From CAZADA01 sp964636945 (lineage in GTDB: Bacteria > Pseudomonadota > Alphaproteobacteria > Caulobacterales > Maricaulaceae), in the NCBI GenBank assembly GCA_964636945.1, contig CAZWVH010000043.1:1-24551 (forward strand): DNA of 24,551 bases, in the 5' to 3' direction. The notes under the pieces were generated by a model. That model had not been told where the DNA came from. It made no database searches and saw only the letters and a program-made list of their open reading frames with translations. The position numbers were made by a program, and so were the translations under genes. Numbering within the stretch: position 1 is the stretch's first letter; every line of letters begins with the position of its first letter. Below are positions 14,269 through 22,685 of this stretch, one piece after another.

Positions 14269-15738
14269 ATGGCCTCCCTTGGACGAAAGATTACGTTTGG
14301 CGCCGCCTGGGCTGCGGTTGAATCGTGGGCGCGACAGGTCTTGATGTTTGTCGTGTTCGCTATTTTGGCGCGCCTGCTCGGACCAGAGGCTTACGGTCTG
14401 ATTGCCTTGGCGATGGCCCTGCCCATCATCCTGACCGTGCCTGTGACACGCGGCATTCCAGACGCCCTTGTCCAGCGTGACGACGTCGAGGCCATCCATT
14501 TAGACTCATCATTCTGGTTGATGTCCGGCTTGGGTCTCGTGTTGACGGCGGCCGTTTGGCTATCAGCCGGACTGGTCGCTGCGGCATACGATGATCCTCG
14601 GCTCAAGGACCTGCTGCAATGGACCAGCTTTGTGATTGTCATGTGCTCATTGGGTTCGGTTCCCGGAGCCATTTTAAAGCGTGCATTGAATTTTCGCGCG
14701 TTCGCGATGCGCACCACGGTGGCGACGACCTTGGGCGGCGCAGTTGGGATCACCATGGCCCTAAACGGCTTTGGCGTGTGGAGTTTGGTGGGACTGCAAT
14801 TGGTCCGATATGGGACGGAAGCCATCTTGCTTATCATTGCCAGTAAGTGGCTGCCCAGACTGCGGTTTTCTTTTTCACGCTGTCGAGAATTGTTTGGGTT
14901 TGGCGGGCCGATCCTGGGGCAAAACCTCATCGCCTTTATCAACAATGAAGTTCCCGCACTGCTCATCGGCGCATTCTTGGGCCCCACTCAAGTGGGGATC
15001 TACGCTCTCGCTCGGCGGTTATTCGACTTTTTGTCCCAGGCGTTTTTGGCGCCAATCTTTGTGATCGCGATGCCCGCCGCGTCGCGTCTCAAGCCTGATC
15101 CGGAAAAGGTCAATGAGTTTTTCAATATCTGCACCCGCTTGACCATGTTCGTTGCGTTTCCCGCCTTTATGGGGCTTGCCGCGATTGCGCCAGTTGTCAT
15201 TACATTCGTTTTCGGTCCGCAATGGGCGCCTTCTGTCGCAATTGTTCAGTTGATGATGGTTTTGGGGCTGCAGCGGGCGATCGACGCCGTCAGTTCTGGC
15301 GTATTGGCCGCATTGGGTCATGGCGTATTGTTGTTTCTTCTCGCCCTGCTCTACGCCTCGCTGAACATCGTCTTGATTTCGGCAGGAGCACAGTTTGGAC
15401 TCGCCGCTGCAGTTCTTGGACATGTGGCCGCGAATTACGTCGTTTTGCCCATATTCCTAGTATGTGTTCGCAAACGGGCCGGACTCGATATTATGTCGCC
15501 GCTGTCAATCTTACCGCGATTGGTCTTGGCCACCGCGATCATGTACGCATCAGTGACGGCGTGGCTGCGCCTGGCCCCAGAAACTTTGCCGGACTTTGCA
15601 ACATTGGCGATCGCCGTTGGACTGGGCGCAGTCACCCATGCCGTTGCTGCTTTTGTGCTAATGCGGCCCATGGTGCTCGGTTTGCGAAAATCGTTCATGG
15701 GACTTCGCAAGGAAGCCAGCTCCGCCTCCGTCGCATGA
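14269..15738 (+). CDS. Lipopolysaccharide/exopolysaccharide flippase, MOP superfamily (WzxC-like)
   Basis: Inner-membrane protein of 489 residues with about 12-14 hydrophobic segments along its length. The N-terminus (MASLGRKITFGAAWAAVESWARQ, then LARLLGPEAYGLIALAMA) is the hallmark of WzxC/RfbX-type polysaccharide transporters. LLIGAFLGPTQVGIYALARR in the middle is the internal repeat of the same motif. These proteins flip lipid-linked oligosaccharide units to the periplasmic face. The ATG at 14269 begins the canonical N-terminus; its ribosome binding site is weak. Neighbours are a divergent family 2 glycosyltransferase and a convergent VanZ-LamG protein, together a small remnant-like polysaccharide locus. 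No polymerase (Wzy) is seen in the window. Confidence 0.92.
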   Translation: MASLGRKITFGAAWAAVESWARQVLMFVVFAILARLLGPEAYGLIALAMALPIILTVPVTRGIPDALVQRDDVEAIHLDSSFWLMSGLGLVLTAAVWLSAGLVAAAYDDPRLKDLLQWTSFVIVMCSLGSVPGAILKRALNFRAFAMRTTVATTLGGAVGITMALNGFGVWSLVGLQLVRYGTEAILLIIASKWLPRLRFSFSRCRELFGFGGPILGQNLIAFINNEVPALLIGAFLGPTQVGIYALARRLFDFLSQAFLAPIFVIAMPAASRLKPDPEKVNEFFNICTRLTMFVAFPAFMGLAAIAPVVITFVFGPQWAPSVAIVQLMMVLGLQRAIDAVSSGVLAALGHGVLLFLLALLYASLNIVLISAGAQFGLAAAVLGHVAANYVVLPIFLVCVRKRAGLDIMSPLSILPRLVLATAIMYASVTAWLRLAPETLPDFATLAIAVGLGAVTHAVAAFVLMRPMVLGLRKSFMGLRKEASSASVA

Positions 15739-15758
15739 TCTCTCAAGGACGAAGTGCG

Positions 15759-16946
15759 TCACAACCCCCGTTGAGGGGGGCTTTGCTGTTTGCGAAAAAA
15801 GTGGAAACCACGGTGCATTGCGATGCAGGCGAAAACCAACACCATCCACGCACCAACCAAGTAGCTGAGTGCAAAGCCAAGGCGTTCAGCTTCCACCGTG
15901 ATCAACCGATCAATTTTAGTGGGCCCGGCGACAGTCCGGCCGTTAAGCTTAATCGTCAAATGGGCCTTGTCGAACGTCACGACGATGTCCTGGACCTTTC
16001 CTGGCGTCACGGCATCGCGGGGCGTCTGCAAGGGAATGCGCTTGCCATTGTCGCCCATGCTGGGCGTGCGCACCCTGACGTCGAATGCGCCGCCAGCTTG
16101 CGACAACGAGAAATTGCGCAGATATGGCGAAGCAGAATTGGTCAAAATCCGCGCGGGGCCATATTGGAGGCGTTCATCTGATCGCAATTTCGCTTCAAGC
16201 ACAAAGGCGTCAGCCGATCGCATGGTTTGGCAGAATTGGCGCTCGGCCGCTTGTCGTTGCATTTGAACACCGCCGCTGTCCGAACCGGCGCCAAAATACA
16301 ATGAACCTTGCGCATCTTGGTCACTGGCGGCACGTTGACAATCGAGCGTACCGGCTGAGCCATCGTGTTCGCCCCGCGTAAGGATTGTCAAACGCGCACA
16401 CAACAGTTCGCCTTGCCATGCCCGACCACCCTCAACCTCATCGCCGATCACCCAAGGATAGGCGCAATCCCATTCCTTGAACGGACCATGTGAGATATGG
16501 CCGACACCAAATGCCCCCACAATCAATGCGCCAACCGTGAGGCCCAGAGCCGTCAAAAACTTCCGCAGTGAGGAGGTAAGCGGTGGCCTCGACCAGTTGC
16601 GCGACACGATGTATCCCACACCAGCGCCAGACAGGTTGAAGATCAAGTCGATGAAGCTGCGTTCCCGTTGAGCAAACGGCTGGAGCAGCTCAACAATCAA
16701 GCTCATGATCAACACAGCAATGATCGCTAACCACTGATTGGCGGGGCGATTGAATATCTGGACGATCAAGAACGCCATGAATGCATACGCCGAAAAGTGG
16801 CGAACCCAGTCCCAACTATCTGATCCACCGCTCGGCGAGAACGAGCCTGCAATGATTACTCCCGCAAGCCCAAGCAGAAGCACAATCCAAATAGCGGTTA
16901 CCACAAAAGGGCCGTCAACATTGCGCCGAAAATAACCAGAATTCAT
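15759..16946 (-). CDS. VanZ-like membrane protein fused to a LamG/concanavalin-like domain
   Basis: Product of 395 residues. Residues about 12-130 form a VanZ-like domain with four hydrophobic helices and the family-type motifs WVRHFSAYAFMAFL, LIVELLQPFAQRERSFIDLIFNLSGAGVGY. A further helix lies near 130-155. Residues about 185-350 form a beta-rich LamG-like extracytoplasmic domain (FVLEAKLRSDERLQYGPARILTNS, VRTPSMGDNG, IVVTFDKAHLTIKLNGR). A last membrane helix near 358-378 is followed by a basic tail. VanZ proteins are best known from teicoplanin resistance, but most are uncharacterised. The LamG-fused type is often seen with exopolysaccharide genes, and could bind a glycan at the cell surface. 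The ATG at 16946 gives a sensible N-terminus although its ribosome binding site is weak. Confidence 0.8.
   Translation of the reverse strand: MNSGYFRRNVDGPFVVTAIWIVLLLGLAGVIIAGSFSPSGGSDSWDWVRHFSAYAFMAFLIVQIFNRPANQWLAIIAVLIMSLIVELLQPFAQRERSFIDLIFNLSGAGVGYIVSRNWSRPPLTSSLRKFLTALGLTVGALIVGAFGVGHISHGPFKEWDCAYPWVIGDEVEGGRAWQGELLCARLTILTRGEHDGSAGTLDCQRAASDQDAQGSLYFGAGSDSGGVQMQRQAAERQFCQTMRSADAFVLEAKLRSDERLQYGPARILTNSASPYLRNFSLSQAGGAFDVRVRTPSMGDNGKRIPLQTPRDAVTPGKVQDIVVTFDKAHLTIKLNGRTVAGPTKIDRLITVEAERLGFALSYLVGAWMVLVFACIAMHRGFHFFRKQQSPPQRGL
15765..15784 (+). terminator. Possible terminator for the flippase inside the convergent gene's 3' end
   Basis: CCCCC, five-base loop GTTGA, GGGGG followed by GCTTTG. 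It starts 27 nt after the flippase stop and lies within the last codons of the VanZ-LamG gene. The T-run is short, so termination would be weak. Confidence 0.3.
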
Positions 16947-17193
16947 GCCAATTTATTCTCAACATATTTCGTTCGTGTGCCGATTCTTTAGAGCACGGGC
17001 GCAAGCTTGCCGGAGCAACGGCCAGCCTCCACTCAGCTAGATCAATACGCCGTTGTATAAAACCCAAAAGCCAAGCGGATGCGACCCGTCAGCGCAAATG
17101 CCACCACCTGCAGGTCGCTTCGCGTATCGGCGAGCGCAGTCATTGGGCGGTTGACGGTGCAACACCAGAAATCCGCTTCGCTGTTTGAGGACG

Positions 17194-17279
17194 TGGTGCG
17201 GGTGGAGAGACTCGAACTCTCACTCCCGATGGGAACTGGATTTTGAATCCAGCGCGTCTACCGGTTCCGCCACACCCGC
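17194..17279 (-). tRNA. tRNA-Leu (anticodon CAA)
   Basis: Read leftward from 17279, the acceptor stem GCGGGTG pairs with CACCCGC before the discriminator A and an encoded CCA (17194-17196). The D arm, the anticodon stem CTGGA-TTCAAAA-TCCAG with anticodon CAA, a long variable arm (class II, as expected for leucine) and the T loop GTTCGAGTC are all present. It decodes UUG. The length is 86 nt with CCA. It is a lone tRNA divergent from rsfS and decides nothing about the flanking VanZ gene. Confidence 0.97.
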
Positions 17280-17428
17280 ATGGCACGAAGCCTTGGGTTA
17301 CACCCTGTCTTTGGATTGGCGTCAATCCCGCCGTCATATGGTCGCCGCGAATAATGCCACACGCCCCCTCACATTCGAGAGAGACTCGTGCTAATTTAGT
17401 GAAGTCAACATGAGGAAAGGGTTGCGTT

Positions 17429-17845
17429 CTGATTGACCATAACGCTGGCGGACTCGCCGAAAATGCTCGCAATGGCGCGCAGGCATCGCAAAGCAGCGCG
17501 CTGTCGGAGCTTATCTTATCCAGCTTGGACGACGATAAAGCGCTCGACATCGTCACCATCGACCTTCAGGGCAAATCATCCGTGGCCGACGCCATGATTA
17601 TCGCGAGTGGGCGATCCAGCCGCCACGTCTCGGCGATCTGTGATCATTTGTCCAAAAAGCTGAAGGACGCGGGGTTTCACGATGTGCGCCTGGAGGGCGG
17701 CGACAACCCCGACTATGACTGGGTGTTGATCGATGCGGGCGACGTTCTGACTCACATTTTTCGCCCGGAAGTGCGCGAGTTCTACAATTTGGAAAAATTG
17801 TGGAGCGGTGATGCTGAAAAGACGCCGCGCGCAGCCCAAGGCTAA
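17429..17845 (+). CDS. rsfS: Ribosomal silencing factor RsfS
   Basis: RsfS binds ribosomal protein uL14 and prevents subunit joining in starvation. The core DIVTIDLQGKSSVADAMIIASGRSSRHVSAICDHL, and LEGGDNPDYDWVLIDAGDVLTHIFRPEVREFYNLEKLW (quoted as landmarks GKSSVAD, SSRHV, DWVLIDAGDV, REFYNLE), is diagnostic. No ATG or GTG is available in frame. A TTG at 17525 would begin at LDDDKALD and remove the first helix (LSELILSSL), which family members keep. The frame is open back to 17414. A CTG at 17429 has AGGAAAGGG 7 nt upstream and gives 138 residues, so I chose it; an adjacent ATT is also possible. It begins a rightward cluster, with rlmH 6 nt after its stop. nadD, the usual upstream partner, is absent. 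Confidence 0.9.
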   Translation: MIDHNAGGLAENARNGAQASQSSALSELILSSLDDDKALDIVTIDLQGKSSVADAMIIASGRSSRHVSAICDHLSKKLKDAGFHDVRLEGGDNPDYDWVLIDAGDVLTHIFRPEVREFYNLEKLWSGDAEKTPRAAQG

Positions 17846-17851
17846 GGGCGT

Positions 17852-18319
17852 TTGCGCATCGATATTCTCGCCATTGGCCGGCTGCGGTCAGGCCCGGAGC
17901 ATGAGCTATGCCGGGACTATGTCGCGCGTGCGACGAAAGCCGGCCGGTCACAGCATATTGGGCCGATAGAGCTCCGCGAGATAGACGTTAAATCCCCCGT
18001 CCGCGAGGCGAGCGCGAACGCTCTGGCTGACGTCCTGCCACAGGGGGCGATCACGGTGCTGCTCGATGAACGTGGCAAGGCGCTGACCTCGGTCGAGATT
18101 GCCGAACACGTCGCGCGTTGGCGTGATCAGGGCGAACGCCAAATCGTGTTTCTCATTGGCGGTGCGGATGGCGTCACAGCTGAGTTTCGGCGCACGGCCA
18201 ACCTTCTCCTCGCCTTTGGTCCGCAAACCTGGCCGCATAAATTGGTGCGCGTCATGCTGTGCGAGCAAATCTATCGCGCAGTCAGCGTGTTAACGGGATC
18301 GCCCTATCATCGTGAATGA
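17852..18319 (+). CDS. rlmH: 23S rRNA (pseudouridine1915-N3)-methyltransferase RlmH
   Basis: SPOUT-class methyltransferase that uses S-adenosylmethionine to methylate pseudouridine 1915 in helix 69 of 23S rRNA, on the assembled 70S ribosome. The 155-residue product has the family length. It shows VLLDERGKALTS, the knot motif VFLIGGADGVTAEFR (Gly-rich turn at 103-107), KLVRVMLCEQIYRAVSVLTGSPYHRE, ending in the conserved Tyr-His-Arg. The start is TTG at 17852 with AAGGGCG just upstream. It follows rsfS by 6 nt, the classical rsfS-rlmH pair, and is probably translated from the same transcript. Confidence 0.96.
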   Translation: MRIDILAIGRLRSGPEHELCRDYVARATKAGRSQHIGPIELREIDVKSPVREASANALADVLPQGAITVLLDERGKALTSVEIAEHVARWRDQGERQIVFLIGGADGVTAEFRRTANLLLAFGPQTWPHKLVRVMLCEQIYRAVSVLTGSPYHRE

Positions 18320-18350
18320 GTATGTCGGCGCGAACTGTTGGGAGTGTCTC

Positions 18351-19601
18351 TTGCGCACGGTGAGCCCAGGCCCAATCGCCACAGCAGCGCTCGTCTTAGG
18401 CGGTGTTCTCCTCACCCCTGGCGCGCGGGTGGCCGGTCAGGAGCCTTCAGAGCTCGAACTGTTGGAGTATCAAGCTCGGCAGGCCGAAACAGAGGGCGAA
18501 GCGCTGTCAGACCAAGCCGACCGGCTTTCCAACGAGGCGGCTGAACTGCAGCGCCAGCTGGTGGCGCTGAGCAAAGAGCGCATGGATGTGGAGCGCGAGT
18601 TGGCGGCCCTTGAACGCGACCTCGCGCTGGCGGAAATCCGCAAGGCCACACTCGAACAGCAATTGGCCACCGACCGAATCAAATTGGAGGATGCGTTGGC
18701 CGCCCTCGCGCGTTTGGCTCGAGCCAATCCTCCAACGCTTGCCGTGACGCCGGCCGACGCCGCTCATGCGGCGCGCGCCGCGCTCGCCCTAGAGGATGTG
18801 ACCCGACATTTGCGGGCGCGCATCGCCCAGTCTTCGGCTCAAATTGTGGAACTGAAGAATCTTGGCGAGCATATGATCGACCAGCGACAGTTGCTGAATG
18901 ACACTCAACTCACCTTGTTGGAGCAACGTGATCAGATCCTATCGGTGCTGAATGAGAAGCGGCGGCTGGAGGATCAGTTACGCCAGGACGCTGGCGCTCA
19001 GACTGAACAGGCTGAGCACTTGAACCAGGAGATTGAAACGCTCGGCGCGGCCATTGAATTGGCCGAACGCGAGTCCGTCGCGTACGGCGCCGTGGAAGCC
19101 CTCAATACCGTGCAGGCTCCGATTGAGCGGCCTGAGCCCACCATTGAAAGCCCATCCGAAGTGACGTCCAGGCCACCGCAGAATGCCCAACCGTTCGATA
19201 ATGTGGTGTCCGCGCCAGTGGTTGGCGAAATTATTCGGACCTTTGGCGAAGACCGCCCTGGCCGCCCAAGCACCGGAATTGTTTACGGAATTTCGAGTCG
19301 AGCGCAGATTGTCGCTGTCGCAGACTCCGTTGTGGCGTTCTCAGGCTTGCTGCGCGGCTACGGTCGCATCTTGATCCTGGAGCTTGGTCCTGGATACTAT
19401 GTCGTGTTGGCCGGCTTGGGTGAAGTTTATGTCCAAAAGGGTCAAGGGGTGCTTGCTGGAGAGCCAATAGGCGAAGCGCCCGCTATTGGTGATGCGATGC
19501 AAGAACTCTATGTAGAGTTTAGAAAACGGAATACTCCGATCGATCCGTATGATTGGCTCATTGACGAGCGTTCCCCCGCTGTAGTGGAGAAGCCTGCATG
19601 A
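18351..19601 (+). CDS. envC: EnvC-like murein hydrolase activator, degenerate M23 domain
   Basis: Periplasmic coiled-coil protein of 416 residues that, in the family, activates cell-wall amidases at division. It has a signal peptide (RTVSPGPIATAALVLGGVLL, cleavage near RVAGQ). Two long coiled-coil runs follow (about residues 32-240, e.g. ELLEYQARQAETEGEAL, ERELAALERDLALAEIRKAT). An acidic/Pro linker comes next, then a C-terminal LytM-like domain (VGEIIRTFGEDRPGRPSTGIVYG, GLLRGYGRILILELGPGYYVVLAGL, GQGVLAGEPIG). The zinc-binding His and Asp residues of active M23 peptidases are missing, as in EnvC itself. The TTG at 18351 has GGGAG 6 nt upstream; a GTG at 18312, overlapping rlmH, is the alternative. 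The stop overlaps the ctpA start (ATGA), indicating coupled translation. Confidence 0.88.
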   Translation: MRTVSPGPIATAALVLGGVLLTPGARVAGQEPSELELLEYQARQAETEGEALSDQADRLSNEAAELQRQLVALSKERMDVERELAALERDLALAEIRKATLEQQLATDRIKLEDALAALARLARANPPTLAVTPADAAHAARAALALEDVTRHLRARIAQSSAQIVELKNLGEHMIDQRQLLNDTQLTLLEQRDQILSVLNEKRRLEDQLRQDAGAQTEQAEHLNQEIETLGAAIELAERESVAYGAVEALNTVQAPIERPEPTIESPSEVTSRPPQNAQPFDNVVSAPVVGEIIRTFGEDRPGRPSTGIVYGISSRAQIVAVADSVVAFSGLLRGYGRILILELGPGYYVVLAGLGEVYVQKGQGVLAGEPIGEAPAIGDAMQELYVEFRKRNTPIDPYDWLIDERSPAVVEKPA

Positions 19602-20911
19602 CCTTTCGCGCGTTGTTGACGTCCTCTGTCGTCGCCGCTGCTCTTGGAGCCGGGGTGATCGCGCTCGCTTACGACGATCCGTCGAATAACCGCGCCGAGA
19701 CATTTCGCCAGCTCGAGATTTTTGGTGATGTGCTCGCCAAGGTGCAATCGGAATATGTGACCGACGTTGATGAGGCGGAGCTCATTGAGGCTGCGGTTCA
19801 GGGCATGCTTCAGTCGCTGGACCCACACTCCAACTATTTGACCCGCAATGACCACGAAGATCTCCGGGTTCAAACATCTGGCGAATATGGCGGGTTGGGC
19901 ATTGAGATCATCTCCGAGAGCGGCGTGATCAAAGTCATTGCGCCCATCGATGATACCCCCGCATCGCGGGCGGGGATTTTGTCTGGGGACTACATCATCG
20001 CCGTGAATGGTGATTCGATCGTTGGTATGGACACCAATGAGACAGTGGAATTGCTGCGCGGCCCCAATGGGGCGCCCGTGACCATCACGGTCGTGCGCAA
20101 TGGTTCGCCAGATCCGTTTGACGTCACGCTTACCCGCGAGATCATCACGCCCAAGGTGGTGTCATGGCGCATAGAAGATGAGTCGATCGGGTATATCCGC
20201 GTGTCGCAGTTCAACGAAAAAGCGGCGCCGGCTGTGGAAGACGCCGTTCGAGAACTCAAATCCCAACTCGGGCCCGATTTTGACGGACTGGTTTTAGACC
20301 TGCGCGATAATCCGGGCGGCCTGCTCGAAGAGGGCGCAGTTGCTGTTGCCGACATCTTTCTGGATGGCGGTGAAGTGGTCTCCACGCGCGGCCGTCGCGC
20401 CCGGGACATCACACGCTACAATGCGCGCCCAGGCGATCTGCTCAAGGGCGAGCCGATTGTGGTCCTGATCAACCAGGGTTCAGCCTCGGCGGCAGAGATC
20501 GTTGCAGGCGCCTTGCAAGATCGCCAGCGCGGCACCGTGGTGGGGCTCACATCATTTGGCAAAGGCTCGGTGCAAACGGTGATTCCGTTGCGCGGGGGAG
20601 AAGCAGGCGCCTTGCGGTTGACCACAGCGACGTATTACACGCCGGCCGGCCGCTCGATCCAAGCCACGGGCATCACGCCCGATGTGGAAGTGGCGGCGCG
20701 CCGCGGTCAGCAGGTTGGCGCCGGAATCTCTGAGGCGCGCTTGCCCAATGCCCTCGCCAATCTGGAAGGCATTGAACGCGAAGACGAGCATGAGCCAATG
20801 GACCAGCCGCCGGAGGACTTCCCGGAGGATCAAGACTATCAGCTCAAGCGGGCAATCGACATTCTGCGCGGTGTGGATATGGCCGGGTATTCATCCCAAC
20901 GGGCCGGCTAG
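19598..20911 (+). CDS. ctpA: Carboxy-terminal processing protease, S41 family
   Basis: Periplasmic serine protease of 437 residues that trims C-termini of envelope proteins and, in related bacteria, removes peptidoglycan-modifying enzymes. Order of parts: signal anchor (TFRALLTSSVVAAALGAGVIALA), N-terminal helical segment (SLDPHSNYL), PDZ domain (about 87-175, YGGLGIEI, SRAGILSGDYIIAVNG), then the S41 catalytic core. The core holds GLVLDLRDNPGGLL, the nucleophile Ser297 in NQGSASAAE, and Lys322 in SFGKGSVQT. A TPAGRSIQATGITPDV segment completes the core. Length is normal. The start overlaps the envC stop by 4 nt. Pairing with an EnvC-like activator suggests joint work in cell-wall turnover. 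Confidence 0.96.
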   Translation: MTFRALLTSSVVAAALGAGVIALAYDDPSNNRAETFRQLEIFGDVLAKVQSEYVTDVDEAELIEAAVQGMLQSLDPHSNYLTRNDHEDLRVQTSGEYGGLGIEIISESGVIKVIAPIDDTPASRAGILSGDYIIAVNGDSIVGMDTNETVELLRGPNGAPVTITVVRNGSPDPFDVTLTREIITPKVVSWRIEDESIGYIRVSQFNEKAAPAVEDAVRELKSQLGPDFDGLVLDLRDNPGGLLEEGAVAVADIFLDGGEVVSTRGRRARDITRYNARPGDLLKGEPIVVLINQGSASAAEIVAGALQDRQRGTVVGLTSFGKGSVQTVIPLRGGEAGALRLTTATYYTPAGRSIQATGITPDVEVAARRGQQVGAGISEARLPNALANLEGIEREDEHEPMDQPPEDFPEDQDYQLKRAIDILRGVDMAGYSSQRAG

Positions 20912-20972
20912 CACCGGGGCTCTTTCCCTCGTTGCGCGTATGGCCATGAGCAATCTGTGCGAGGATTGACAG

Positions 20973-21497
20973 ATGTCGTACATCGATCCCCGACCAGGCT
21001 GTCGCAACCTTGAGCTATATCGCGCCAATGTGGGACTTTTGTTGTTTAATCGCGGCGGCCAGGTGTTCTTCGGCAAACGTTCCGGCGAGCGCCGCGGCCA
21101 GTGTTGGCAGTTTCCACAAGGCGGCATTGATGCGGGTGAGCACCCTGAGGCCGCCGCTTGGCGCGAGCTGTTCGAAGAAACGGGTGTGGATCAAAACAGC
21201 GCCCGTCTCATTGATCAGTCACGCGACTGGCTGGTGTATGATTTTCCCGAAGACGTCCTTCGGGCGAAACGCGCCAAAGGCCGAAATAATCTGGGCCAAA
21301 AGCAACTCTGGTACGCGTTTCGGTTCACCGGTTCAGACGCGGACATCAAATTGGATTGTCACGGTGAGGTGGAGTTTGACGAATTCCGCTGGGAGGCGCT
21401 TGAGCGCACTCCAGAACTGGTCATTCCCTGGAAACGCGGCGTTTATCAAGAAGTGGCGCGCCGCTTTGCACACCTTGCGGTCAGCGAGACGGCTTAG
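20973..21497 (+). CDS. rppH: RNA pyrophosphohydrolase RppH
   Basis: Nudix hydrolase that removes pyrophosphate from the 5' end of mRNA (or cleaves dinucleoside polyphosphates), preparing transcripts for RNase E decay. The 174-residue product has the N-terminal YRANVGLLLFN, WQFPQGGID, and a complete Nudix box GGIDAGEHPEAAAWRELFEETGV (residues 50-72, with R64-E65 and E68-E69 as metal ligands). KQLWYAFRF and the C-terminal EFDEFRWEALE also fit RppH. The ATG at 20973 follows GAGGATTGACAG. It lies 61 nt after ctpA on the same strand. Its stop is only 3 nt from the stop of convergent atpC. Confidence 0.94.
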   Translation: MSYIDPRPGCRNLELYRANVGLLLFNRGGQVFFGKRSGERRGQCWQFPQGGIDAGEHPEAAAWRELFEETGVDQNSARLIDQSRDWLVYDFPEDVLRAKRAKGRNNLGQKQLWYAFRFTGSDADIKLDCHGEVEFDEFRWEALERTPELVIPWKRGVYQEVARRFAHLAVSETA

Positions 21498-21500
21498 AGA

Positions 21501-21920
21501 TTACGCCTTGGCGTAGAAATCATCATCCACGGCGGCGATCATCGCCTCCAGCCGGCTCACCTGCGCTTCGGCAACGCGTCGCGTTTCGTCCGACGTGGCG
21601 TCTGAGACATCTTCCTGGGCGTCGCGCAGCGCCGTGCGGATTTGTTCTAGGTCAATGTCATCCACCGGCACGGCTTGCTCGGCCAATATCGTCAATCCTT
21701 CCGGCGTGACATCGGCAAAGCCGCCATGCACGAACATGCGCCGAACCGAACCTCCCTCACGAATGGCGATGGCCCCGGACCGCAATGTGGTCATGAAGGG
21801 TGCATGTCCGGCCAATACGCCGAAATCGCCCATTTCACCAGGGGCGACAACCATGTCCACCTCTCCGGAAAACAATTCGCGTTCTGGTGACACCAGAGTG
21901 AAATTCAACTTATTGGCCAT
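21501..21920 (-). CDS. atpC: ATP synthase F1 subunit epsilon
   Basis: Epsilon subunit of the central stalk of F1F0 ATP synthase, coupling rotation to catalysis and inhibiting hydrolysis. The 139-residue product has the beta-sandwich hallmarks LNFTLVSPERELFSGEVDMVVAPGEMGDFGVLAGHAPFMTTL and MFVHGGFADVTPEGLTILAEQAV (given as landmarks SPERELFSG, GDFGVLAGHAP, FVHGGFADV), with a C-terminal helical part (EAQVSRLEAMI). The start MANKLNF at 21920 matches family N-termini; the Shine-Dalgarno is weak. It would normally follow atpD directly. Here about 2.1 kb with genes on both strands lies between, so it needs its own promoter or one from the PH-domain gene 89 nt upstream. Confidence 0.95.
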   Translation of the reverse strand: MANKLNFTLVSPERELFSGEVDMVVAPGEMGDFGVLAGHAPFMTTLRSGAIAIREGGSVRRMFVHGGFADVTPEGLTILAEQAVPVDDIDLEQIRTALRDAQEDVSDATSDETRRVAEAQVSRLEAMIAAVDDDFYAKA

Positions 21921-22009
21921 GGAACTGTCTCGAGACTGGGCGCGCAAAGCGCGGAATTAGGCTTGTGTATGGCTGACTCGGCCCTCCGAAATCAAGGCTC
22001 TGAACACAT

Positions 22010-22612
22010 TCACACATCAGCTGGACGATTTACCGCGGACGTGATGGACGACGGTGAGTTCGCACCCGCGCTGTTTATCGCCGCTGGCGCGCCGGCAACC
22101 TGCATGCGGGCATGCAAGGCGTTCTGAAGTGCGATGGGCTCGGCAAGTCCGGCGGTTGTGTGCTCCACCTCACCCACCGTGATGATGGTGATTGAACCGT
22201 AATCGAAAATCCGGCCGAGGATCGGCTGATCAATGCTGAGCCGAACGATCTTTTCAAGATCGGTGGACCAATAGTGAATGTTGAATACGCCGTCTTTCTC
22301 CATAAAGCGGCGATTGGTGATGGCGATCTCACGGAACTGTAACCGCACGGCCCGGTAGACCATGCGCCACACAAAACGAAGCGTCAGCACGCTTAAGCCA
22401 ATCCAATACGCCCAGCGCAACACCGCTTGCACCCGCTCGCCATCAGGAATAACCGGATCAAGCACGGTCAAGGTCGCCTGGCGGATCATGGTCCAGGCCA
22501 CTACCAACACCACGAATTCCACCGTGGGCGCGCCAAACTGCGCCATGTTGGAAAAGCGTGGCTGTCGTTCGACGACCTCGCCAGTCAACAGCGCTTTGGA
22601 CAAGTAAGACAC
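22010..22612 (-). CDS. PH domain-containing (bPH2/DUF304-like) membrane protein
   Basis: Product of about 200 residues with two membrane helices (VEFVVLVVAWTMI and AYWIGLSVLTLRFVWRMVYRA) followed by a bacterial PH-like domain. The domain has the usual strands FREIAITNRRFMEKDGVFN, STDLEKIVRLSIDQPILGRIFDYGSITIIT and ending in a C-terminal helix. Such proteins sit in the inner membrane with the PH domain in the cytoplasm; their role is not established. The GTG at 22612 was chosen because GGCGGAG lies 7 nt upstream and it yields SYLSKALLTGEVV, typical of family starts. A GTG two codons earlier is possible; the longest frame would run into the antitoxin operator. It is divergent from the toxin-antitoxin pair and upstream of atpC on the same strand. 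Confidence 0.75.
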   Translation of the reverse strand: MSYLSKALLTGEVVERQPRFSNMAQFGAPTVEFVVLVVAWTMIRQATLTVLDPVIPDGERVQAVLRWAYWIGLSVLTLRFVWRMVYRAVRLQFREIAITNRRFMEKDGVFNIHYWSTDLEKIVRLSIDQPILGRIFDYGSITIITVGEVEHTTAGLAEPIALQNALHARMQVAGAPAAINSAGANSPSSITSAVNRPADV

Positions 22613-22685
22613 GGGCACACTCCGCCGTAAACTGTGAACCTTGGTGTAGCATGGTTGGGGCGAGGCGCCACGGTCGCGCTCAATA

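Noticed and set aside
15222..16181. Rightward 319-codon open frame across the flippase 3' end and the VanZ-LamG gene
   Set aside because: It overlaps two convincing genes in other frames and has an improbable Arg/His/Cys-rich composition.
21948..22009. Separate promoter for atpC
   Set aside because: A promoter is expected on functional grounds, but I could not identify convincing -35/-10 elements in the 89-nt gap.
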